64,000 nt of DNA from Plutella xylostella (lineage: Eukaryota; Arthropoda; Insecta; Lepidoptera; Plutellidae): the NCBI RefSeq assembly GCF_932276165.1, contig NC_064011.1:2931501-2995500 (forward strand). Reading direction: 5' to 3'. Under the pieces are notes generated by a model. The model ran no database searches. It was not told the origin of the DNA and saw nothing but the letters and a program-made list of their open reading frames with translations. Below are positions 47,501 through 52,300 of this stretch, one piece after another (position 1 is the stretch's first letter; the number at the start of each line of letters is the position of its first letter). A program made the translations under genes and the position numbers.

Positions 47501-47530
47501 AAGCAGTATGAGGACGCCATGGGAGAGTAG
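9941..47530 (+). CDS. RyR: Ryanodine receptor, C-terminal 1,822 residues (39 exons, 5' end outside window)
   Basis: Homotetrameric Ca2+ release channel of the sarco/endoplasmic reticulum. Exons: 9941-10061, 11423-11612, 12125-12374, 15184-15328, 15681-15793, 16554-16631, 17627-17785, 18148-18251, 18686-18812, 19243-19355, 20237-20330, 20775-20906, 21542-21676, 22593-22772, 23104-23224, 24465-24575, 25227-25354, 25799-25929, 29595-29755, 30383-30584, 30959-31120, 32464-32620, 33213-33415, 33715-33918, 35180-35307, 36801-36900, 37223-37351, 37726-37819, 38471-38626, 39905-39998, 40644-40789, 42924-43054, 43471-43626, 44145-44352, 44958-45089, 45608-45764, 46233-46342, 46788-46890, 47427-47530. 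Every intron is GT-AG and the phases chain without a break (5,469 nt, 1,822 codons plus TAG). The family is about 5,100 aa in insects, so roughly the last third is present. Recognised from EF hands, six pore-region helices, the GGGIGD filter and the C-terminal CxxC/HxxxxH. Exon 1 here starts in phase 0. Alternative exons could exist and would not show. Confidence 0.96.
10062..10770 (-). pseudogene. Decayed LINE 3' end in RyR intron 1
   Basis: The - strand starts with the end of a LINE RT ([43 protein letters not shown]), then breaks into stops and frame changes; [18 protein letters not shown] and [14 protein letters not shown] pieces follow. It ends in an (AAT)n tail that abuts RyR exon 1 at 10061. 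A (CATA)n microsatellite lies at about 10266-10316. Confidence 0.65.
12587..15003 (-). mobile_element. 5'-truncated LINE in RyR intron 3, RT frame intact
   Basis: A 722-residue frame (14997-12829) contains RT blocks [61 protein letters not shown] and [10 protein letters not shown]. The endonuclease is missing, so it is 5' truncated. The 3' end is a short hexamer tail, (GACTTT)n on the - strand (12587-12606). No clear target-site duplication was found. Jockey/CR1-like; the clade is not certain. It is antisense to RyR. Confidence 0.82.
15033..15065. repeat. Copy of a dispersed short repeat (CACCACGGTG family)
   Basis: CTGGCCAATTCTTTCAACAC and the following GGTG are a diverged copy of a short repeat also seen at 20095, 29990, 51116, 52436 and 54582. 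Confidence 0.45.
16511..16537 (+). repeat. (ATC)n microsatellite in RyR intron 5
   Basis: A run of about eight CAT/ATC units 20 bp before the acceptor of exon 6. The rest of the intron (15794-16553) shows nothing recognisable. Confidence 0.8.
16632..17626 (+). other. RyR intron 6
   Basis: No gene or mobile element recognised. A perfect hairpin (CATCCGAAAGTA ... TACTTTCGGATG) lies at 17488-17525 with a short loop. Confidence 0.5.
19575..19750. repeat. Degenerate 21-bp satellite in RyR intron 10
   Basis: About eight units of the type CAACCAACTGTCATAATTTTA run from about 19590 to 19745, each diverged by several bases. The rest of the intron (19356-20236) has no coding signal. Confidence 0.7.
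20388..20482. mobile_element. Foldback MITE, GGGGCAGAGAAA family, copy 1
   Basis: Inverted ends AGGGGCAGAGAAATCTGACC and GGTCAGGTTTCTCTGCCCCT flank a short centre, so the element folds into a hairpin. A second copy is at about 45472-45546. Confidence 0.7.
20775..20906 (+). CDS. RyR: RyR exon 12 (source of a partial downstream duplicate)
   Basis: Phase 0 on both sides, 44 codons, from [10 protein letters not shown] to RSGALQ, with donor GTTAGT. The last 33 codons reappear at 21079-21177. The next exon (21542-21676) encodes a long glutamate/glycine-rich acidic run, as is usual at this place in insect RyRs. Confidence 0.92.
20930..21056. mobile_element. MITE with TA-flanked CAGGRTGTTGCAAAA ends, copy 1
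   Basis: TA|CAGGATGTTGCAAAA at the left and GCAACACTCTG|TA at the right fit a Tc1/mariner-type MITE. It lies between exon 12 and its partial copy. The same family is at 49943-50130. Confidence 0.65.
21079..21177 (+). pseudogene. Partial tandem copy of RyR exon 12 with splice donor
   Basis: These 99 bases repeat exon 12 from codon Asp-Val-Glu-Ala to the donor (CAG|GTGGGT). Compared by eye with 20808-20906 there are six differences, all in third codon positions and all silent. The 5' third of the exon and its acceptor are missing. The copy is preceded by a small TA-flanked MITE (about 20930-21056). The nearest upstream AG (GTAG at 21082-21085) would put the reading in another frame and meet a stop, so simple use as an alternative exon looks unlikely. 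Confidence 0.8.
21677..22592 (+). other. RyR intron 13
   Basis: AT-rich with nothing recognisable beyond splice sites. Confidence 0.5.
23318..23540 (+). repeat. Dispersed lepidopteran repeat with (CAGA)n microsatellite
   Basis: Starts CTAGCTGTTCCCGCGAGCTT, runs through AAATTTCATTCAAATCCGTT and a (ACAG)n run of about ten units, and ends GCATTTATAATATTAGTTAG. This layout is a very common non-autonomous repeat in moths and butterflies, often grouped with Helitron- or RTE-derived elements. A weaker relative is at about 45360-45470. Confidence 0.7.
24281..24430. mobile_element. Foldback MITE in RyR intron 15
   Basis: Imperfect inverted ends TAACAGCATGCTGATTTTAA and (reverse) TAACAGCATGTGGATTTTAT, with further pairing of ACGCACGCGG and CCGCGTGCGT. 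It ends about 30 bp before the acceptor of exon 16. Confidence 0.65.
24596..25226 (+). other. RyR intron 16
   Basis: Begins with a short stretch resembling an antisense LINE 3' tail (ATTTAATCCTTTATTGCACA). Otherwise nothing recognised. Confidence 0.4.
26025..29205 (-). mobile_element. 5'-truncated LINE with RNase H in RyR intron 18
   Basis: Bounded by an 11-bp target-site duplication, AGTACGCACTC, at 26014-26024 and 29206-29216. A frame of about 1,030 codons (to 26107) carries the tail of the endonuclease (CADHRRMCF), RT ([46 protein letters not shown]), RNase H ([35 protein letters not shown]) and a C-terminal CCHC-like motif ([18 protein letters not shown]). 3' tail of (GATA)n on the - strand at 26025-26038. 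I/R1-group by domain order. Antisense to RyR. Confidence 0.88.
29990..30050. repeat. Copy of the CACCACGGTG dispersed repeat
   Basis: CTAATCCTTTCATCACGATG is followed by ACAAACGCCAGTCC and then GTGTCACC, in the same order as the copies at 51116 and 52436. Confidence 0.5.
30383..30584 (+). CDS. RyR: RyR exon 20, first EF-hand loop
   Basis: Encodes the segment from [13 protein letters not shown] to the first EF-hand loop, [12 protein letters not shown], with acidic residues at loop positions 1, 5 and 12. In ryanodine receptors this pair of EF hands lies in the cytosolic core just before the membrane domain and is linked to Ca2+-dependent regulation. The exon ends two bases into a proline codon. 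Confidence 0.93.
30959..31120 (+). CDS. RyR: RyR exon 21, second EF-hand loop
   Basis: Continues with the second, degenerate EF-hand loop ([12 protein letters not shown]; the usual glutamate at position 12 is glycine), then [13 protein letters not shown]. It ends AATGAACCCAG|GTATGTGTG. This exon end and donor are the seed of the 21-bp minisatellite that follows, and its last 89 bases are copied at 31322-31410. Confidence 0.93.
31109..31321 (+). repeat. 21-bp minisatellite built from the exon 21 end plus splice donor
   Basis: About ten units of the form TAGTGAAYCNAGGTGCGAGTC follow one another. The first unit is the real exon boundary itself (TAATGAACCCAG|GTATGTGTG). Several units keep CCAG|GT or AAGG|TG and so look like extra donors. 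The array joins directly onto a second, partial copy of exon 21. Confidence 0.85.
31322..31410 (+). pseudogene. Partial tandem copy of RyR exon 21 with donor
   Basis: The 89 bases repeat 31032-31120 in the same length and frame and end CCCAG|GTATGG. I count two amino-acid changes (Glu to Val, Pro to Leu) and about six silent changes. No acceptor precedes it, because the minisatellite abuts its 5' edge. A third, shorter echo of the exon end (CACATGCTTAATGAACCCA) is at about 32267-32297. Confidence 0.8.
31688..31903. mobile_element. Foldback element with about 52-bp inverted arms
   Basis: Arms 31688-31739 and 31853-31903 are near-perfect reverse complements (outer end GTACGGTGGCCTGCGCC). The centre is about 113 bp and non-coding. 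Confidence 0.8.
31905..31978 (-). other. tRNA-derived SINE head or tRNA pseudogene
   Basis: On the - strand there is an A box (TAGCTCAGTCGGG) and a B box (GGTTCGAATCC) at tRNA spacing. The acceptor ends do not pair, so it is not a working tRNA gene. The A-box part is repeated at 31979-32000. Confidence 0.65.
32638..32784. mobile_element. Foldback MITE after RyR exon 22
   Basis: Inverted ends ATCTCAGATACTAAGTTGAC and, reversed, ATCTCAGATACTTACTAAAT, with further pairing of GAACGGTTTATCAACAGT and its counterpart. No coding. Confidence 0.65.
33715..33918 (+). CDS. RyR: RyR exon 24, first hydrophobic helix of the membrane region
   Basis: Encodes [16 protein letters not shown]... and then a hydrophobic stretch ([20 protein letters not shown]) that continues into the next exon (35180-35307, [12 protein letters not shown]). 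It corresponds to the auxiliary helix before S1 in ryanodine receptors. The previous exon (33213-33415) ends in an aspartate run. Confidence 0.9.
   Translation, partial: SRQRPIPSRPAVREGRHRHGILVLISSKHKAENRRHVPDAPSRVGCRFLQDVLLFVLLYWIRSFGCC
33919..35179 (+). other. RyR intron 24
   Basis: AT-rich. Nothing recognisable apart from splice sites. Confidence 0.5.
35308..36800 (+). other. RyR intron 25
   Basis: Holds at about 35450-35550 a copy of the GTGTAAGTACC...CACCTGGCTCTCTCGAAG repeat seen at 31440. The remainder is AT-rich and without coding signal. Confidence 0.5.
37820..38470 (+). other. RyR intron 28
   Basis: AT-rich and non-coding. A short palindromic GTGGGTCGCGACCCCCAG stretch at about 38300 is reminiscent of a DNA-transposon end but has no partner that I can see. 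Confidence 0.4.
38471..38626 (+). CDS. RyR: RyR exon 29, membrane helix S1
   Basis: Phase 0 at both ends. It encodes a short Ala/Pro-rich lead, then [16 protein letters not shown] and the S1 helix [19 protein letters not shown], ending TATAAG|GTAAGG. The last 114 bases plus about 300 bp of downstream intron form the unit of a three-copy tandem array. The next constitutive exon (39905-39998) encodes a Gly/Ser-rich luminal loop. Confidence 0.92.
38513..39762 (+). repeat. Three-copy tandem array of RyR exon 29 (S1) plus intron
   Basis: Units start inside the exon at CTCTCCCAGTACACG: 38513, 38923 and 39342 (periods 410 and 419 bp). Each holds the 38 codons from LSQYTRR to LLFYK, a donor (GTAAGG, GTGAGA, GTAAAG), and similar intron sequence ending near CATCTAGTGTGG. 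Copy 2 differs by one residue (Val to Leu in the helix) and copy 3 only silently. In front of copies 2 and 3 stands TACTAG|CAA, an AG that would splice in phase 0, adding one Gln before the 38 codons, but the pyrimidine tract is poor. Confidence 0.85.
39999..40643 (+). other. RyR intron 30
   Basis: No repeat or coding signal recognised. Confidence 0.5.
40644..40789 (+). CDS. RyR: RyR exon 31, membrane helix S2 (diamide-site isoleucine)
   Basis: Encodes an acidic luminal segment ([23 protein letters not shown]) and the S2 helix ([23 protein letters not shown]), ending AAG|GTAAGT. The ATA isoleucine at 40763-40765 (in SLAILIGYY) appears to be the position numbered I4790 in Plutella xylostella, where methionine is linked to diamide resistance. 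That assignment is from memory of the family and needs an alignment. Confidence 0.92.
41020..42773 (+). mobile_element. 5'-truncated RTE-type LINE in RyR intron 31
   Basis: Bounded by a 13-bp target-site duplication, TCTATCCGAATCT, at 41007-41019 and 42774-42786. The frame to 42768 carries RT ([78 protein letters not shown]) and the typical C-terminus RWLGHVERM...[11 protein letters not shown]. It ends in an (AAGT)n tail. The first 23 codons of the open frame (from 40951) are host intron read by chance. Endonuclease missing. Same strand as RyR. Confidence 0.92.
43196..43450 (+). pseudogene. Two short LINE RT relics before RyR exon 33
   Basis: Conceptual reading at 43199-43267 gives [19 protein letters not shown], and at 43393-43443 [16 protein letters not shown]. 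Both match the same RT block ([16 protein letters not shown]), each with a stop, in the same orientation about 190 bp apart. Confidence 0.5.
43627..44144 (+). other. RyR intron 33
   Basis: Starts with an (ATC)n-rich stretch (43634-43690). The rest shows nothing recognisable. Confidence 0.5.
44145..44352 (+). CDS. RyR: RyR exon 34, S3-S4 and S4-S5 linker
   Basis: Encodes [20 protein letters not shown], then S3 ([20 protein letters not shown]) and S4 ([20 protein letters not shown]) with the linker VTHNGKQ. The glycine codon GGG at 44344-44346 is at the site known as G4946 in Plutella, where Glu confers diamide resistance; the allele here is the susceptible glycine. Confidence 0.93.
44353..44957 (+). 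other. RyR intron 34
   Basis: No repeat or coding signal recognised. The pyrimidine-rich tract before the acceptor is long (about 44878-44957). Confidence 0.5.
44958..45089 (+). CDS. RyR: RyR exon 35, membrane helix S5
   Basis: Encodes the S5 helix ([20 protein letters not shown]), then [24 protein letters not shown], the luminal turret leading to the pore loop. Phase 0 at both ends with donor GTGAGT. Confidence 0.94.
45472..45546. mobile_element. Foldback MITE, GGGGCAGAGAAA family, copy 2
   Basis: GTCAGGTGCAGAGAAACCTG at the left pairs with GGTCAGGTTTCTCTGACCC at the right. Related to 20388-20482. Confidence 0.65.
45608..45764 (+). CDS. RyR: RyR exon 36, selectivity filter and S6
   Basis: Encodes [12 protein letters not shown], the filter GGGIGD (codons 45644-45661), the acidic luminal vestibule (ELEPPDGDD) and the S6 gate helix ([19 protein letters not shown]). 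The filter is unchanged from the ryanodine receptor consensus, so nothing here suggests loss of conduction. Confidence 0.95.
46047..46146. mobile_element. Short foldback repeat in RyR intron 36
   Basis: GCAGATTAAGAAATAATATG pairs with the reverse of CATTGTTTCTTAATCTGC. A related hairpin (CAGATAAAGATACAATAT ... TTGTTTCTTTATCTG) is at 46682-46746 in the next intron. Confidence 0.6.
46233..46342 (+). CDS. RyR: RyR exon 37, cytosolic S6 extension and zinc-site cysteines
   Basis: Encodes [36 protein letters not shown]. The CFIC cysteines pair with two histidines in the next exon (46788-46890, [12 protein letters not shown]) to form the C-terminal zinc-binding site known from ryanodine receptor structures. 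Confidence 0.93.
47216..47371. mobile_element. Foldback MITE in the last RyR intron
   Basis: Inverted ends of about 40 bp: AAGCCGAACGTCCACTGCCG and, reversed, AAGCCTAACGTCCACTGCTG, continuing through GGCTAAACTAAGTT. It ends about 55 bp before the acceptor of the last exon. Confidence 0.75.
47427..47530 (+). CDS. RyR: RyR last exon and stop codon
   Basis: Encodes the closing segment ([20 protein letters not shown]...) and ends at TAG 47528-47530. The 3' UTR follows on the same strand. Confidence 0.94.
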
Positions 47531-48625
47531 AGTTAGGGCCACTGGTACCAAACGCTAAGGCCTGGTTTCACCTTAGTCTGTTAGATAATTAATACTCCTG
47601 TTACATTTTAATGTCATCAAAATAAAATTACCTTATTTAATTCTTGACAGATGTGACAAAAGTCAACAACTAATCCCTTGTTATGATCAATCAGAGTATT
47701 GTGAAAGTATGGTGAGTGTGGTGGCTTAGCGTTTGGAGAAATTCCTCCTTAGTTTGGAGTGATAACACTTTGAAAATGATAGGGATTGAAGAATTGTTGG
47801 TCGGATTTTCGAGTGTTAGGTTAAGTATGTAAGTTGTTGGGGAATGGTTATGGATCAAAAACTATTGCAATAAAAGAGATAAACTTAGTTAAAGAGCATA
47901 CTATAGGAAAGTAAATGTTGATGTGGCAACAATAGTTAATAAAGTAAGGTTCAAGGAATCTCAATAAAATCATTTAGAAAACAGTATTGTTTACTGAATA
48001 TAAAAGACCGATCTAACTTGCCATAATCGTAAGAAATAAATACTGCTTATAGGTGTTCTCTGCATTTTTAGCAACAATGAATGAAACAAAAGTAACTTCA
48101 TATCCATTCTTCAAGTGACAGAGGGAAAAATATCAAAAAACTATCATGAAATTTATAGATTTTTTGAATATTTCTAACGTTCTAAGATGTTTAGAAACAC
48201 CAATAAAAATTATGTGGCTTAATTTGTAGTTGACGAAAAATGGACCTTATTGCCTTCGCATTGAGTGTCAATTACGATGAAAATTAAATTTTCAAGCCTT
48301 AAAATTTTGCCGATAAATAGAAAGTAGAACTTAGAAAATATTGGCCAAAATATAAAATAAGGTCTATTTTTTGTTGCATAGATTTCGCTTCTAATATTTA
48401 TCTAGTCCAAAGAAATACTTTTTTCTTATTTACCTATTAGTAAAGAGTTAACTAATAAGTAAAAACAATATTTTAAGGGGGCCTTTCCAGTAACTTTTTC
48501 TATTAAATCTTTTTCGATTTAGAGTTTATTGTAAGATAATATAATGATTGTTATTTAAAATATTTCATTCAGATCAATAAGTTATTTACTTTTTAACAAT
48601 AAATAAAATGCCAAATATATAAACG
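47531..48625 (+). other. RyR 3' UTR (extent inferred)
   Basis: AT-rich and without coding signal. AATAAA hexamers lie at 47869-47874, 47938-47943, 47963-47968, and overlapping ones at 48598-48607. Which is used cannot be told from sequence. The last group lies about 30 bp from a - strand AATAAA that could serve GPHR. Confidence 0.5.
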
Positions 48626-49387
48626 TTATACTTTTATTTTGATTGTGCATTCTCACCTATTTACATAGCAACTTAATCAAATTATACAATATCAGTCTTT
48701 CAAAGACCAGGACACCCTACCAAGAACACTCAGATTCTAATAGTGAATACCTAACAAATATGAATTATTTGCAGTGCATTTCTACGTGGAAAAGTAGTTT
48801 CTAGTCGCTACTCAATGCTAGAATGTCGATGTACAGTTAACAAAAAATATCATATATAATATAATATTATGCAAGTCACCGTACCGTATCGGGTCATGAA
48901 ACATGTGATTATTGAATTTTAAAAACAAAATGTTAGCACCGTTTTTGCTGACTGTACTTTGAAAATTATAAACTATCGCTTTGTTAACACTGAGTGTCCT
49001 TAATCGGGTACTAGAAATTAACATCATTCTTAACGATTCAATAAATAAGGCTTAATTTCACATCAAATTATGATTGAAATAAGGATTGCTTTAATTTTTA
49101 TTCTTAGGTGGATTGAAATGAGTTTTCTAACCGTAGGTACTTAAATATCATAATGGTGTCAGATACCCATTATCCTTTTTAAACTCCACAGAAAGTAGCG
49201 ATTCTGAAGTTTAGCAATGACAAAATATATGTGTTCGATATTCGACTTTATGATTCAATCTTATTTTCCAAATGTTAATTTAGACAGTTACTAAAATTAA
49301 AATGTATGCCTTCAGAATCGTTACCAATCCCAATAAATCAACACCCAACATCGCAAACATACAAACTAAATTAACCTTAAAACAAAA
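48626..49387 (-). other. GPHR 3' UTR (extent inferred)
   Basis: AT-rich sequence downstream of the GPHR stop codon, without coding signal. A - strand AATAAA at 48638-48633 would place the GPHR 3' end almost on top of the RyR 3' end. Nearer hexamers also exist, so the transcript may be shorter. Confidence 0.4.
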
Positions 49388-52300
49388 CTAGCTGACAGCA
49401 GGTTGCTTATGAGCTAAATATAATGTAAATATACTGGTTAAGGCACTAACTAAGAATATGACATCGAACCATCGATGGTAGAAATTAAACTGTAAATCTC
49501 CTAATACTTGGGTGATGATGATTCGGTATTCTGACGGCATATTCATTCTCATAAGAAGCACTGAGGAACAGAAGTACATTCCCATTATTTGGGCTAGTAT
49601 TAGGACGATTATGTTCGAAGATTTCGATGATGATATTTTGTAGAAAAACTGTGGAAGAAATTGTGTTTATTAGTTAATAGTTGAAATTAAAAGGCAGGAT
49701 ATTTCATTAGGTACATTACAGGAGTGCTTTTAAAAATATGTTAGTGGAGTATATTTAGCAAATATTTTCCAGAAATACTTCCAACAATAAATATTTATAA
49801 ACAAGCCAAATTCTGAAGGATGGAACATTTTATCAGACGGAAAGTACTGATAATTAAGTGTTTATTTATTTTGCTTAGCCATGGAGGTTATAAAATTGCT
49901 TTAGTTTGTATTTATCAATTCTTTAGACAAAAGCACTACATATACAGGGTGTTGCAAAAAGGGTATACTAAGCCGTGAATCATGTGATCACGTGAGCAAC
50001 TAAGTTTCTATGGAAAATGAATATTTTTGTTTTCATGAATTTTGAAATTTTGGTTTCAGTTTTGGGCTTAGATATAACATGCTGCACATGCTGGTTTTGG
50101 CTTAGTATACCCTTTTTGCAACACCCTGTAGATATACAATAAATGTAGGTATCAAATATAAATCTTACCTTAGTCAACGTAAGCAACAGTCCCCGTATAC
50201 TAGTCAACACTATACAGCCAACTAGAATGAAGGAGATATGTTGAGACCAGAATGTAACATCAATGTTCCAGCCAAGCCAGTGGACTACGATCTCTATGCC
50301 TCTAGTCACAGGGTCCTTTTTGCCGACGCGGTCGAATACTATGTTTATTGTTGACTGAAAGAGAATGGGTAATAATTAATATTATGATTCTGTTTGATTA
50401 GTACTATCAGTTTCTTAAGTAGCTCTATACATTAGTACCTTGTCTCAACTTACACACCGTTTAAGTTAGAATTAACTAACGACGGTTTTTTAGTTTTAAA
50501 AGGTACAAAAGTGTACAATAAGTAGCTACTTATGTAGCTGACAGTACAGTGTAAGGATGGCGGTAGTATTTTTCATATTACTTTAAATATACCTATTGCA
50601 GTTATTTTGAGACATCCCTGTTACAGTTAAATCTACATTTGAATTGTATAGAGATACAGTATCAAAGTAACAATGGATTGAACACTTACGATAAAAATCT
50701 TCCAAATGCAGTAAAGCGAGAAGAAATACCCCAAGAAGTTGAAGTAACGACCCTGGAAATAAGTTATGAGCATTACTTACTATACTTGCACATACACAGA
50801 CTTAGGCTAAGAATAATCATCACACCAAATTCCAATAACTGCGATATCGCAGATTTTTTTATATATGTTATTTGTGATCCTGGACATACCTAGTATAATT
50901 CCAATTTTGCAGCCCTTTTAAATTACGGTGTGACGGCACATCTTTGATCTTTTAAAAAAATCTAAAATTTCCATAGCGACAAGGCTCTGACAAGAAAGTT
51001 CTCTATGGCTTCTTTAAGCTAGACAAAAATTCCCATATTTTGTGGTAAAATACAGTTTATTAGGTCTTAAAGTTTCAAGCTACAACCTCCGCAATATTCG
51101 GTATTTTGATCTGACTAATCCTTTCACCACGGTGACAAACGCTAGTCCTTAGCTTATGTTTATGTCACCGACATGTCGATATTACCTATATGTTTATGTC
51201 TGGTGGAGGTGGTTTGGAGGTGAGGTTAGTATGTATATCTCCATACCTGGAAGGTGGTACTCCACTGGATCTTCTCCCGCATGGTCCGGGCGTCGTGAGC
51301 CTCCAGGAACAGGTGCCGGCTCAGCTCCTCAACGCTGGAGACCTCCTGCTTCAGCTGGTTTATGTCTGGTGGAGGTGGTTTGGAGGTTAATGTCCATAGG
51401 TATAAGGTATAAGGGTATTGGAAAAAGTGGTATAGAAAGCCGGCCTGGGGGTAATTCTGAAAAACTTTTGTTCAACGATTCTTTTGTAAAACAAAAGTTG
51501 TTCGGAATTGCCCTTCCCACACCCAACCACTTTAAACCTTCTAAAAAAAATAACATCCTGTATTGCATATATGGTGCAAGTTTATGTAAGTACTAAGGGC
51601 ATCTTTCTGATAATATGCTTATAAAAATATATGCTATAAGTAGGTACCTTCGGATTCAATTCCAAACGTTATCTATATTTATTTTAGACCTCAAATATTT
51701 ATTTTGGATAAGCAAGTTGCATGATCTAATACTACACAAAAAATTATAAGATAATAGAATAGAACTTACTTTCAGACCCATGGCCTAGCGGATTATAAGC
51801 ATAACTGCCAACACTGGACCAAATATTGGTCCAAAACCCGCCTCGACTCTTCAAGTTGGACTGGTCCAAACCCCCATACTGCTGTCTCGCTCCCACACTG
51901 TTCGCTTCGGCTAGTGCTATCCTTTTCTTCTTCACCAATATCATGTCCATGGTTTGTAGTAGCTTCTTCTCTATTGACAGGACATCTGCTTCGGTCACTG
52001 GCCTATGATATAAGAAGGAGATTATGATATATTATGATTCAGATACAGTAAAGCTACAAGACAAAAAATTACTTTTTAAAAAAGAACTTGGAAATTCGCG
52101 AAGATATGTACCGTGTGTGAAAAGGGTGTACCTTTATCTACCTTAGATTTGTAATTTAGCGGGCTAGTGGGCATCCTATAATAATATGGGTTCGAGATCG
52201 ACGTCGATAAACTCGTTCCTTGCGCGTTCCACCAATCACAACGCCGCCGTATTTATGGCGAATCGCGATATATTGACGCTTATCTATACGTGCATAACGA

